The notes: generated by a model not told the origin, from the letters alone. 64,000 bases of DNA from Sporosarcina sp. (GCA_026169375.1 JAPFCR010000014.1:62001-126000), one strand, 5' to 3'. Counted from the stretch's first letter, positions 8,529-16,081 are shown. Translations and numbers: made by a program.

Positions 8529-8999
8529 ATGCGCGAACATGAACAACTTCCGATGGAACATCATGATCCTGAAAGTAGAATCGATTATTATCAAGTAGCG
8601 TCTGAAGCATTTGGGCATATTAAAGCACTAGAAATTTACTCAAGAAGTACGGATTTGGAAGATGCTTTTAGAGAGTTACTAAAACTGCGTGTTTCTCAAA
8701 TAAACGGCTGTCCGTATTGTATCGATATGCATTCGAAAGCAGCAAAACAATTGGAAGCATCAGATGAAAAAATTAAAAGCGTATCGTCTTGGAAAACGTC
8801 CGATGTGTTTACGGATAAAGAGAAAATGGCATTTGCAATTGCAGAGCATGTGACACTCATTTCTGAAAAAGGTGTGGATGATGAATTATATACACGTGCG
8901 AGAGAATTCTTTGATGAACGAGAATATGTCGACTTAGTTCTAGTGATTAACCAAGTAAACCTATGGAACCGCGTGTCGATTTCAATGGGCGTTAAATAA
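8529..8999 (+). CDS. Carboxymuconolactone decarboxylase / AhpD-like protein
   Basis: This 156-aa protein has the AhpD/CMD fold, recognisable from NGCPYCIDMHSKAA. Cys61, Cys64 and His68 form the CxxC-xxx-H motif used for peroxidase or thiol chemistry. Paralogues often detoxify electrophiles or peroxides. It has a good AAAAAAGGTGG site before the ATG and is followed by its own terminator. It sits immediately upstream of an MhqR-boxed DoxX gene, so a shared role in quinone or thiol stress is plausible but not shown. It is too divergent to assign AhpD itself. Confidence 0.85.
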   Translation: MREHEQLPMEHHDPESRIDYYQVASEAFGHIKALEIYSRSTDLEDAFRELLKLRVSQINGCPYCIDMHSKAAKQLEASDEKIKSVSSWKTSDVFTDKEKMAFAIAEHVTLISEKGVDDELYTRAREFFDEREYVDLVLVINQVNLWNRVSISMGVK

Positions 9000-9010
9000 C
9001 CGACCAATAC

Positions 9011-9054
9011 AATGCCAGACATGGAAAAAATCCGTGTCTGGCATTTATTGTTTT
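9011..9054 (+). terminator. Intrinsic terminator after the AhpD-like gene
   Basis: AATGCCAGACATGGA and TCCGTGTCTGGCATT form a near-perfect 15-bp stem with a 5-nt A loop. TATTGTTTT follows. Confidence 0.85.
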
Positions 9055-9101
9055 AAATGAAAAAGGGGAAGCGAATAAGATTAAAAATTCTTTTTCGAAA
9101 A

Positions 9102-9119
9102 TATCTCGAATTCAAGGCA
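9102..9119. promoter_or_regulatory. MhqR-like operator, distal box
   Basis: TATCTCGAATTCAAGGCA contains the CTyGAATTCAAG core shared with the proximal box at 9181-9200 and resembles the known MhqR site (TATCTCGAATTCGAGATA type). It lies 79 bp upstream of the proximal box. Confidence 0.6.
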
Positions 9120-9175
9120 AGTTACTAGAAATGATATCAGTTGCGTGGTAAAGTGATTACACAATTAATTTTTAG

Positions 9176-9204
9176 TTGCATATCTTGAATTCAAGGTATA
9201 TAAC
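9176..9204 (+). promoter_or_regulatory. DoxX-gene promoter with an MhqR-like operator in its spacer
   Basis: A -35-like TTGCAT (9176-9181) and a -10-like TATAAC (9199-9204) are 17 bp apart. The palindrome TATCTTGAATTCAAGGTATA (9181-9200) fills the spacer. A bound repressor would exclude RNA polymerase. The core CTTGAATTCAAG is a perfect 12-bp palindrome. Confidence 0.65.
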
Positions 9205-9232
9205 TAAATTAAAAAATAAAGGAGAGTAAAAA

Positions 9233-9583
9233 ATGATTTTATCAATTATTTTACAAGTATTATTAGGGTTAGGGTTTATCATGTTCGGTTATCAGAAGTT
9301 CGTGTCGGAAGAAATGAAGCAAGGATTTATCCATTTTGGGTACGGAGATGGATTTAGAATCTTTACTGGACTTGTTGAAATTATTTCAGCAATCGTCATT
9401 ATCGTTGGGATTTGGGTTAAACCTTTAGCGGTGATAGGCGGGGGATTACTAGCTGTGACAATGATCGGCGCAATTTTAACTCACGTGAAAATGAAAGATG
9501 AATTTAAAAATATGGTTATGCCGATTGTCTTATTTATATTGCCAGTCATTGTAGTCATTCTGAACTGGTCAATTTTATTTTAA
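9233..9583 (+). CDS. mhqP: DoxX-family membrane protein, MhqP-like
   Basis: This is a small (116 aa) integral membrane protein of the DoxX family with four hydrophobic segments (about residues 2-22, 45-62, 65-83 and 95-115). In Bacillus subtilis the DoxX protein MhqP is in the mhqNOP operon, which is induced by hydroquinones, quinones and diamide and repressed by MhqR. The two MhqR-like palindromes upstream support that relation. The ribosome binding site GGAGAG precedes ATG 9233. Here it stands alone, without mhqN or mhqO, and ends at its own terminator. The mhqP name rests on fold plus operator, not on full alignment. Confidence 0.75.
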   Translation: MILSIILQVLLGLGFIMFGYQKFVSEEMKQGFIHFGYGDGFRIFTGLVEIISAIVIIVGIWVKPLAVIGGGLLAVTMIGAILTHVKMKDEFKNMVMPIVLFILPVIVVILNWSILF

Positions 9584-9605
9584 TATGTCATTGTAATGCA
9601 ATACT

Positions 9606-9645
9606 AAAAATGCTTATGCAGTGTAATACATGCATAGGCATTTTT
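9606..9645 (+). terminator. Intrinsic terminator after the DoxX gene
   Basis: AAAAATGCTTATGCA and TGCATAGGCATTTTT form a 15-bp stem ending in a T-run. Confidence 0.85.
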
Positions 9646-9715
9646 ATATACATTGATAAAAACAAAGATTATAATGTAGATAATGAATGTCCGTATTATA
9701 AAGGAGATGATGTTC

Positions 9716-10198
9716 ATGCAAATGAAAACTGGCGTAGAGCAAGCGGTATATGCCATTATGATTTTAACGATGTTACCTGATAAAGCTGTATTACCAGGAG
9801 AGGCGATTAGTCAACAGTTAAAAACGTCACCGTCCTATTCTCAAAAATTATTGAGAAGACTTGTCAGTGAAAATTTAATTGCTTCTGTACCTGGTGCAAA
9901 AGGCGGGTTTAAATTACAGAGAAAACCAGAAGCGATTCGAGTTTATGACATTTACTTGGCAATAGAAGGGCAGCAGTCTCTCTACTCTCCAAGTGGTATT
10001 TTAGATGATTTACTTGAACTTGAAGAAGAGAAGTGTAACTGCTTATTAACCGATTTAATGGATGAGGCGGAGTCTGCATGGAAAACAGTATTAAAGCGAC
10101 AGACAATCGCCGACTTAATAGAAGATATTCAAGCAGAGCGATTTAAAGAAAAACTAGCCACTTTGCAGCAACTAATTGAAGAAAGAATGGTTTTGTAA
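9716..10198 (+). CDS. Rrf2-family transcriptional regulator
   Basis: This is a 160-aa DNA-binding protein of the Rrf2 family. The N-terminal winged helix carries TSPSYSQKLLRRLVSENLI and the wing SVPGAKGGFKLQR, both typical. Only a CNC pair lies in the cluster-binding region (EEEKCNCLL), not the three cysteines of IscR/NsrR-type Fe-S sensors, so Fe-S sensing is doubtful. The start is ATG 9716 with AAGGAG at 9701-9706. An upstream ATG at 9683 has no ribosome binding site. The next gene starts immediately at its stop codon, so the two form one transcriptional unit. Confidence 0.88.
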   Translation: MQMKTGVEQAVYAIMILTMLPDKAVLPGEAISQQLKTSPSYSQKLLRRLVSENLIASVPGAKGGFKLQRKPEAIRVYDIYLAIEGQQSLYSPSGILDDLLELEEEKCNCLLTDLMDEAESAWKTVLKRQTIADLIEDIQAERFKEKLATLQQLIEERMVL

Positions 10199-11146
10199 AT
10201 GAATAAATTTCAAAAGCATAAAGGCTTTACGAAAGCTTTTAAAGAAAATAAATTATCACTAGGTTTGTTAATGCCGTTAGAATCTTATAGCGGCAGTTTT
10301 CCAACGATGGATTTAGAAGAGCAAATCAAACTTGCAAAACAAGTAGAGGAACTCGGGTTTGCATCGTTATTTGTGAGAGATTCTCCGATTTATGATCCGA
10401 AATTTGGAGATGTAGGATTTTTATATGATCCGCTTATGTTTCTGACATATGTGGCGGCGCAAACAGAAAAGATTGCGCTCGGTACAGCAAGTGTCGTCAC
10501 GACGTTAAGAAACCCGATGCATTTAGCAAAATCAGTCGCAACATTAGATCGTTTATCGAAAGAAAGATTTCTATTTGGCGCAGCGACGGGAGATCGTCCA
10601 ATTGAATTTCCAGCATTTAAAGTCGATGAAAATCATAAAGAAGCATTATTCCAAGAATCGATTACCGTTATGCGAGAAATTTGGGGATCTGCTTCTCCGA
10701 GGATTCAAACAGAATGTGTTCATTTGACAGAAGGGGATATCGTTCCTAAACCAGCACTTTCGGATGTTCCTGTTTTTGGTACGGGTTATTCGGGACAAAC
10801 GATGAAATGGTTAGCGCAGCATACAGACGGTTGGTTTTTCTATTCGCAAGGCGTGAATGAACAACGTGCACTTATTGAAAAGTGGCGAGAAAAAACGGGG
10901 GGATTTAAACCGTTTATTCAACCAATTAGTATCGATTTGTCTGAGAATCCACGAGAAGCACCAAAGCCGATTCAAGGCGGATTTAGGGCAGGTCATAAAT
11001 TTTTAATCGATTATTTGTATGCTTATCAAGATATAGGCGTCAATCATATATTCTTTGGATTAAAAGCAGGGAAAAGACCTGCAGCAGAAGTCATTCAAGA
11101 AATGGGAGAATATGTAGTGCCATACTTCCCATCACATACAAAATGA
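10199..11146 (+). CDS. LLM-class flavin-dependent oxidoreductase
   Basis: This is a luciferase-like monooxygenase-family TIM-barrel flavoprotein of 315 aa. Family signs are LGLLMPLESYSG at the N-terminus, GFASLFVRDSP, the barrel strand IALGTASVVTTLRNPMHLAK and ERFLFGAATGDRP. The family oxidises or reduces small substrates with FMN or F420, but the substrate is unknown here. The ATG at 10199 follows the Rrf2 stop without a gap, indicating translational coupling. Co-transcription with an Rrf2 regulator suggests redox or electrophile-responsive control. The end overlaps the region just before the DUF896 gene. Confidence 0.85.
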   Translation: MNKFQKHKGFTKAFKENKLSLGLLMPLESYSGSFPTMDLEEQIKLAKQVEELGFASLFVRDSPIYDPKFGDVGFLYDPLMFLTYVAAQTEKIALGTASVVTTLRNPMHLAKSVATLDRLSKERFLFGAATGDRPIEFPAFKVDENHKEALFQESITVMREIWGSASPRIQTECVHLTEGDIVPKPALSDVPVFGTGYSGQTMKWLAQHTDGWFFYSQGVNEQRALIEKWREKTGGFKPFIQPISIDLSENPREAPKPIQGGFRAGHKFLIDYLYAYQDIGVNHIFFGLKAGKRPAAEVIQEMGEYVVPYFPSHTK

Positions 11147-11163
11147 AAGTTGGAGGAATTCAG

Positions 11164-11382
11164 ATGATAAAAGAATTAGATCGTATTAATGAACTAGCAA
11201 AAATCCAGCGTGAAGTTGGATTAACAGAAGACCAAAAAGTAGAACAGCAACAATTACGTCAAGCATATTTAGGTCAAATCCGCGGACAAGTGATCAACTC
11301 GTTTACAGGATTAACAGTGATTGACCCACTCGGCAATGACGTAACACCTGAAAAAGTACGAGAGCTTAACAAATTAAATTAA
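11164..11382 (+). CDS. DUF896 family small protein (YnzC-like)
   Basis: This 72-aa cytoplasmic protein matches DUF896, a helical-hairpin family common in Bacilli. The features ELDRINELAKIQREVGLT, QLRQAYLGQIRGQ and the C-terminal DPLGNDVTPEKV are characteristic. Its function is unknown, although family members have been linked to the SOS and cell-division neighbourhood. The start is ATG 11164 behind GGAGG (11152-11156). An in-frame upstream ATG at 11143 lies inside the preceding gene. Confidence 0.88.
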   Translation: MIKELDRINELAKIQREVGLTEDQKVEQQQLRQAYLGQIRGQVINSFTGLTVIDPLGNDVTPEKVRELNKLN

Positions 11383-11389
11383 TTTTATG

Positions 11390-11423
11390 GGATGCTAGAG
11401 AAAATCTGGCATCCTTATTTTTT
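11390..11423 (+). terminator. Intrinsic terminator after DUF896
   Basis: GGATGCTAGA and TCTGGCATCC pair over 10 bp and are followed by TTATTTTTT. Confidence 0.85.
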
Positions 11424-11518
11424 GAAAAAAATCGTCTTTAAGCACCATTTTATTTTTACTCTACGTAGAAAGGATGCTATTATTTGTGATAAGAGTTATA
11501 GGAAGAAGGCATAGATGA

Positions 11519-12127
11519 ATGAAACTGAAACTAATTAAAGCATTAATACTCGCTGTTGTGATGAGTGGTGTGCTCCTTATTGGAGGGGTCTTTTTCATGC
11601 TGAACTTATATTCTGCAAATGAAAGTGTAAGTATAATAGATGAGCTAGATGATGAACCAAATATTGAGCAGTTTATTGATACGATTGGTGAAACGGCACA
11701 AGAACTAGGACAAGCCAATGACTTATATGCTTCCGTTATGATTGCACAAGCGATTTTAGAAAGCGATCAAGGAAGAAGTGGATTGGCCGCAGAACCTTAT
11801 TTTAATTTATTTGGTATAAAGGGAAGTTACAAGAATCAATCCGTCGAGTTTGAGACAATGGAAGATGATGGAAAAGGGAATTTTACGAAAGTCATGGCAA
11901 AGTTTCGGAAGTATCCATCTTATGAAAATTCACTAGAAGACTATGTGACACTTCTTCGAGACGGATTATCGTGGGATAAAGATTTTTATCAAGCTACCTT
12001 TAAAAGCAATACGAATTCTTACCAGGATGTAACGGCATTTTTAACCGGCACTTATGCAACGGACTCTCGTTATCATGAGAAGTTGAATCGACTCATTGAA
12101 CAATATGATTTAGAACGTTATGATTGA
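11519..12127 (+). CDS. Membrane-anchored endo-beta-N-acetylglucosaminidase (GH73)
   Basis: This is a 202-aa peptidoglycan hydrolase with an N-terminal hydrophobic anchor at residues 7-30. No lipobox or clear signal-peptidase site is visible. A glucosaminidase domain of the LytG/FlgJ type spans about 50-200. The motif AQAILESDQGRS places the catalytic Glu at residue 81, and FNLFGIKGSY and FRKYPSYENSLEDY are family hallmarks. It should cleave glycan strands at the outer membrane face. The start is ATG 11519 after GGAAGAAGG. No cell-wall binding repeats are present. Confidence 0.9.
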   Translation: MKLKLIKALILAVVMSGVLLIGGVFFMLNLYSANESVSIIDELDDEPNIEQFIDTIGETAQELGQANDLYASVMIAQAILESDQGRSGLAAEPYFNLFGIKGSYKNQSVEFETMEDDGKGNFTKVMAKFRKYPSYENSLEDYVTLLRDGLSWDKDFYQATFKSNTNSYQDVTAFLTGTYATDSRYHEKLNRLIEQYDLERYD

Positions 12128-12188
12128 TTGAACGAACAAGGATTTACAATTGTTTTCACATTATTACCTCCGATAAAGGGCTGTTTGT

Positions 12189-12396
12189 ATGGAGACTATG
12201 CTAGTAGTATTTATTGTCATTGGGATTTTGAATCTATTTGAGACGCGTTATTTTATTCACTTTTTTCTTTATGAAAGATGACAAGACGGGTAAACGTGGC
12301 GAAAAACATGAAGTGAAAATTACCTCAGAAGAAATTCCGGATGAAATATTATTAGCGATTTATATTCAAATGATGAATATGCGGAATGATCGATAG
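12189..12396 (+). pseudogene. Small membrane protein gene interrupted by a frameshift
   Basis: An ATG at 12189 behind AAAGGG opens a hydrophobic N-terminus (METMLVVFIVIGILNLFETR) that stops at TGA 12279-12281. A +1 shift at the T-run 12261-12266 joins it to an open frame of 41 codons from 12271. That frame ends at TAG 12394 (with KITSEEIPDEILLAIYIQ) and has no ribosome binding site of its own. Together they make one plausible protein of about 70 aa with a single TM helix and a charged tail. A sequencing error, a true lesion or programmed frameshifting would all fit. The function is unknown. Confidence 0.5.
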
Positions 12397-12424
12397 GAGA
12401 AGCACCTACACACAATCTTTAATG

Positions 12425-12464
12425 AAAACCGCAAACCTGATACAGTATCCGGTTTGCGGTTTTT
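12425..12464. terminator. Bidirectional intrinsic terminator
   Basis: AAAACCGCAAACC pairs with GGTTTGCGGTTTT, and the stem extends inward through GATAC/GTATC. It lies at the convergent junction between the frameshifted gene and the minus-strand MFS transporter. Confidence 0.85.
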
Positions 12465-12467
12465 GAT

Positions 12468-13712
12468 TTATAAAGATTTACTGAGTCGGGTATGTCTTGT
12501 CTTTTGTTTTTGCAGTGAAGTTGTTGATGGTTTTCCGACAACTTTCTGGTAACGGTAATAGACAAATCCTGCGGCTAGGAAACCAACGACTGCAAGAAAC
12601 GCATCGAATATAAAGATAATCGAAATATTTCCGCTTTTTGAAAGAAGTCCTGTGACAAGGGGCATCACAACAGAAGCAAGTCCCGCTGCTGTTGCGATTA
12701 AACCTGTAACACGACCTTTCTTTTCCCAAAATAGCTCTGTCATAATCGCAATTGACAATTGGAAAATGCCTGCCGTCGATAAACCGATGAAAAAAGCAGC
12801 AATTGTTGCCACACTTGGAATTTTAATCGTTAAAATCGTTACAATTGCGATAAAAGTAATGATTGGATAAATGACAATAATTGTCACAGGGCGTACCCAC
12901 TTCTTTAACATAACGGCCAATGTAAGGACCGATAATAATGAACCGATACTATAATAACTTAATAATTTAATTGCGCTCGCTGTCGTTAAACCAAGGACCT
13001 CTTCGCCGTAAGAAGGGATCCAGATTTGAGCGACAGTAAACAAACTAGTAGAAGTAAATCCAATAATAATGAGTGCGAACCCTTCCTTAGCAAAATTTGG
13101 TTTTGATAGGAAAGTAGGAATTTCCGCAGCAGTTTGGTTTTCCTTTGGTTGTTTTTCGATTCGATGATTTGGAAACGATGCCCGAAGTAGTAATAGCATC
13201 GCTACAAGGTAAATCGTTGCAGGGATAAAGAAAGCATAACCGTAAAATAGTTCCTGTTTTGCGAAAAATAAAATCATAAATGGAAGAAGTGCCGTACCCG
13301 CCGCCATAAATGCCTTCACCATCACACTTGCCGATCCTGTTGATTTGGGAAATACTTCTATTAAAGCAGGATAAGATCCAGCATCCATCGCCGAATTTCC
13401 AATACCTGCCAAAAAGGCGAGAATGATCGCAACTTGATAACTAGGCGCTAACGGCACAGCAAAAAGAAAAATACCCATCATGAGGCTAGAAAAAATAATT
13501 AAAGGTTTTCTTCCGATACGGTCGGATAACCTACCAGCGCCCGCATAAGTCAGTAGCTTCCCAATTCCAATGACCGCAATAATATAGCTAATGCCAGCAC
13601 TATCTGTTTGCCACTGCTTGGTAAGTGAATCCATATTAGAAACCAATATGACGTTCACCATGCCAAGTAAAAAATAATTTAGATACACCCCAACCGCCGC
13701 TTTACTGTACAT
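12468..13712 (-). CDS. MFS transporter
   Basis: This is a 414-aa major facilitator superfamily permease with 12 predicted TM helices. The loop 2-3 signature GRLSDRIGRKP at residues 59-69 and the central cytoplasmic loop (around FPNHRIEKQPKENQ) are typical. The start is the ATG at 13710-13712 with AGGAGG upstream on the minus strand. It stands alone between a convergent terminator and its own promoter. The substrate is unknown. The C-terminal 25 residues are strongly basic and cytoplasmic. Confidence 0.85.
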   Translation of the reverse strand: MYSKAAVGVYLNYFLLGMVNVILVSNMDSLTKQWQTDSAGISYIIAVIGIGKLLTYAGAGRLSDRIGRKPLIIFSSLMMGIFLFAVPLAPSYQVAIILAFLAGIGNSAMDAGSYPALIEVFPKSTGSASVMVKAFMAAGTALLPFMILFFAKQELFYGYAFFIPATIYLVAMLLLLRASFPNHRIEKQPKENQTAAEIPTFLSKPNFAKEGFALIIIGFTSTSLFTVAQIWIPSYGEEVLGLTTASAIKLLSYYSIGSLLSVLTLAVMLKKWVRPVTIIVIYPIITFIAIVTILTIKIPSVATIAAFFIGLSTAGIFQLSIAIMTELFWEKKGRVTGLIATAAGLASVVMPLVTGLLSKSGNISIIFIFDAFLAVVGFLAAGFVYYRYQKVVGKPSTTSLQKQKTRHTRLSKSL

Positions 13713-13742
13713 TTTCTCTACCTCCTTATTACGATTAGACTA

Positions 13743-13770
13743 ATTATATAGAATTTTTAAAAATTTACAA
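13743..13770 (-). promoter_or_regulatory. Promoter of the MFS transporter gene
   Basis: On the minus strand TTGTAA (13765-13770) and TATAAT (13743-13748) are separated by 16 bp. The pair lies about 30 bp upstream of the start codon. Confidence 0.65.
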
Positions 13771-13986
13771 GATAGAGTGACGAGTGTCGATCTATATTTT
13801 CTTTTTATAGCGTTCCTCTTTATTTTACTGAAAATGATGAGAGAACGAAAGACGTGTAACGGAAATATATTTTGGGTAAATATGTTAAAGTAAATATAAA
13901 TGTTTTGGAAAATTTTGTTCATGATAACGGAGTAAAAATGAGCGTAGGCAATCGCGAATTAATTGTTGAAAATGGAGGTCATAAAA

Positions 13987-14115
13987 TTGAATGTTACAAT
14001 CCGTAAAATGGACAAAGAGGATATTAGGCAAGTTCAAAATGTAGCAAAAAAGAGCTGGCATACGACTTATGAAGGGATTATTCCTTATAATGTACAACAG
14101 AGTTATATTAACTGA
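13987..14115 (+). pseudogene. GNAT N-acetyltransferase, 5' fragment only
   Basis: A TTG start behind GGAGGT opens 42 codons reading NVTIRKMDKEDIRQVQ and KKSWHTTYEGIIP. This is the typical first beta-strand and helix of GNAT acetyltransferases. It then hits a TGA at 14113. The remaining two thirds of the domain, including the acetyl-CoA pyrophosphate loop, are not found downstream in any frame. It is a truncated relic at the left edge of the decayed island. Confidence 0.7.
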
Positions 14116-14155
14116 ATATTAGGAAGGGAGGGGAGTTATTATTAAGTTCATTAGA

Positions 14156-14494
14156 TTGATAATTATGTTAATTCCTACACCATTTTTGTTTCACTATATT
14201 GAAATTTCATTCGCAAATGGAGCCACTTTTGCGTTTACAGGGACATTCCTATTTGTTATTTTGGCAGGTATATTATCTATGAAAAGCAAGCTTTATTTTA
14301 TTGTTATAGCAAACATTTTCAGTATATTCGTATCAATTTTGCTGGGGATAGCGTTTATAATTCCTCCGAATCAGTCTTGGTTTAATCCATTTGGCATGAA
14401 TTTTGCTATTATATTTACCGGTATTATTATTTTAATTGGGCTATTAATAGTCCGATTTGTTTTAAACTCCATATTATTAAAAGTCGGGAAATAA
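14156..14494 (+). CDS. Hypothetical membrane protein, three or four TM helices
   Basis: I do not recognise this 112-aa protein. It is almost entirely hydrophobic, with helices at about residues 2-20, 24-42, 47-70 and 82-105. The TTG at 14156 lies 20 bases from the strong site AGGGAGGGGAG (14125-14135). An in-frame ATT at 14141 is at normal spacing and would add the N-terminal residues KFIR. The real start may therefore be an unusual ATT, or a mutated ATG. It follows the GNAT relic by 40 bp and may be a decaying or horizontally acquired gene. Confidence 0.5.
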   Translation: MIIMLIPTPFLFHYIEISFANGATFAFTGTFLFVILAGILSMKSKLYFIVIANIFSIFVSILLGIAFIIPPNQSWFNPFGMNFAIIFTGIIILIGLLIVRFVLNSILLKVGK

Positions 14495-14624
14495 ACAAAG
14501 TAGTATTTGCAATTAAAAGTTTTTTAAAGAGGGCAATCAAAGAAACAAAAGTTGTATTGGTATTCCATAAGTGGGTGCAGTTCTTATAAGAGCTGTACTT
14601 CAATTGGACCAGAGAGGTGAAAAG

Positions 14625-15032
14625 ATGAGGAGTTTTTGTTTATATATTGTCACGCCTATATTCGCTTTTATTGGTGGTCTTCTCTCTTACATCTTGACAG
14701 TGAAATTAGGTTGGGATGAATCGTTGAATGGCGATATAAGAGCTGTTTTATTTTGGGGGAGCGCGGTGTATGTGATTGTTGTCCCTTTTTACTACGGAGT
14801 GATTTACTTTATTGATCGTCGTTTTGAGAAATTTAAAGCACTGCTCTACATCATTGCGTGTATGTTAGTATTTTTAATACCAACTTTTCCGATACTCGCA
14901 TTAATTTTTGGAATAACAAGACCGTTTTCACTTGAAATAATACCCTTTTATTCATTTTTCATAAGTTCGGGCTTTATTTTTGGGTTGCTCACTTGGATTT
15001 TTAAACGAAATAATGTTCATACCGTAATGTAG
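14625..15032 (+). CDS. Hypothetical membrane protein, four TM helices
   Basis: This is an unrecognised 135-aa membrane protein with four hydrophobic helices (about residues 5-27, 38-60, 72-94 and 103-126) and short basic loops (DRRFEKFK and a C-terminal FKRNN). The start is ATG 14625 with AGGTG at 14615-14619. An upstream in-frame GTG at 14571 has no ribosome binding site. It lies in a run of small membrane genes and gene remnants and has no evident partner. Confidence 0.6.
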   Translation: MRSFCLYIVTPIFAFIGGLLSYILTVKLGWDESLNGDIRAVLFWGSAVYVIVVPFYYGVIYFIDRRFEKFKALLYIIACMLVFLIPTFPILALIFGITRPFSLEIIPFYSFFISSGFIFGLLTWIFKRNNVHTVM

Positions 15033-15202
15033 CTAACAGGCGCCATTCTTTAATAAAGATCAGCACCTATTTTGTAAAAGGACCATTATGTGCATATAAA
15101 CTGTTGCATGCAATTGAAATTGTATTATTTATTGGTATGGCAATTTTTAAGAAGCAAGAAAAATAGTATTCCGTTAACGGGCCATATTGTGAAATTGTCG
15201 AG
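15033..15202. other. Non-coding stretch with a coding relic
   Basis: No intact gene is seen. A stretch of in-frame codons ending at TAG 15166 encodes a hydrophobic tail (LLHAIEIVLFIGMAIFKK) without a start codon and looks like the 3' relic of a membrane-protein gene. The phrases AACAGGCGCCATT, TTAACGGGCCATA and, after the next gene, AAACGGGCGCGATT are similar to each other and may be a degenerate dispersed repeat. Confidence 0.4.
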
Positions 15203-15214
15203 GTGCTAAAAAAT

Positions 15215-15406
15215 ATGAATTCTAAAGTTTTTATTTTACTATTAGCTGTTTTAGGTATTAATGCATTAAGATATGGGACTTATCTTTTGGAAGGGTCTAC
15301 AACCATTTACAACTGGGTGTTATTTGTCTTAAATTTGTTTTCTTTAATTATTATTGTCATTTCAAAAATAAAAACAAAGGAAATTGAGTCAAAGAGCGAT
15401 AAATAA
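15215..15406 (+). CDS. Hypothetical small membrane protein, two TM helices
   Basis: This 63-aa protein has helices at about residues 4-23 and 32-52 and a short charged tail (KIKTKEIESKSDK). ATG 15215 has AGGTG nine bases upstream. I do not recognise it. Small two-helix proteins like this are common accessory genes in Bacilli. It sits in the decayed island. Confidence 0.5.
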   Translation: MNSKVFILLLAVLGINALRYGTYLLEGSTTIYNWVLFVLNLFSLIIIVISKIKTKEIESKSDK

Positions 15407-15503
15407 AAGCAAGGGCAGCAAACGGGCGCGATTATTGCCAAAGATATATATTTAAACCTGGGATGTTTGTGAAAATACTGAGCGAACTCAACACTGTGAG
15501 TAA

Positions 15504-15512
15504 TGTTATAAT
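15504..15512 (+). promoter_or_regulatory. Extended -10 promoter of the VbhA-like gene
   Basis: TGTTATAAT is a perfect extended -10 element 31 bp before the antitoxin start codon. Confidence 0.55.
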
Positions 15513-15542
15513 GGAAATAACAATAAATAAGGAGTGTTATGT

Positions 15543-15728
15543 ATGAAGGAAAAATTACGCCTAGAACGTAAAAAACAAGTCGATTTTGCAGTTGGCATGG
15601 CCGGTATCGACGGTGGAAAACCGAGTGCTTTCACTGAAGAACTCTTAAACCAATATGAAATTGGTCAATTATCAGCTAGCCAATTGAAACAAGCAATTGT
15701 TGAAGAATATACAAGGACCATACAATAA
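15543..15728 (+). CDS. VbhA-like antitoxin of a Fic toxin
   Basis: This 61-aa protein resembles the antitoxin VbhA domain. It has a helical segment with FTEELLNQYEIGQLSASQLK followed by an alpha-helical C-terminus. Such antitoxins block Fic AMP-transferases by inserting an inhibitory helix into the ATP site. The start is ATG 15543 with AAGGAGTG seven bases upstream, and the gene has its own extended -10 promoter. A broken fic gene follows four bases after its stop, the usual antitoxin-toxin order. The antitoxin frame is intact. The canonical inhibitory (S/T)xxxE(G/N) motif is not clear, so I call it VbhA-like. Confidence 0.65.
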   Translation: MKEKLRLERKKQVDFAVGMAGIDGGKPSAFTEELLNQYEIGQLSASQLKQAIVEEYTRTIQ

Positions 15729-15731
15729 TTC

Positions 15732-15953
15732 ATGGATCCATATGTGTATTCTCATACAAACATCTTAATAAACAAATTAAACATTCAGGACGCACAACAA
15801 TTAATTGATATCGAAGCACAACTGCTAATCGCAGGAATTATGGATATCTGCTGAAACCCAAAACTATTTACATTAGGATATTTAAGTCTTATTTTCGTAC
15901 CGTTTCTCATTTTCCGTATCAAATTGAGCGATAAAGAAGAACCAATGTTTTAA
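15732..15953 (+). pseudogene. Fic-family toxin gene remnant (first 40 codons) plus unrelated relic
   Basis: ATG 15732 opens MDPYVYSHTNILINKLNIQD followed by a helix with IEAQLL. This is the usual start of Fic proteins (DPYVYPGT-like, then N-x-L). It ends at TGA 15852-15854. No HPFxxGNGR motif follows. From 15855 a second open stretch to TAA 15951 encodes a hydrophobic helix and a charged tail (FRIKLSDKEEP) with no start codon. It is probably the end of a membrane protein joined by deletion. The toxin is therefore inactive. Confidence 0.65.
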
Positions 15954-16081
15954 TTTCCGAAAGGGGCATAGTAATTGCAGGAGAGAACAATCACTATTAT
16001 TAACAAAATTCGTACCGAAATGTGAATAAATAACCATACAGGTGGGAAGTCTGAGTAAAAGAAGAAAAAGGAGTCATTATA

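Noticed and set aside
12425..12464. Riboswitch upstream of the MFS gene
   Set aside because: The strong hairpin is at the 3' end of the minus-strand MFS gene and at a convergent junction. It is an ordinary bidirectional terminator.
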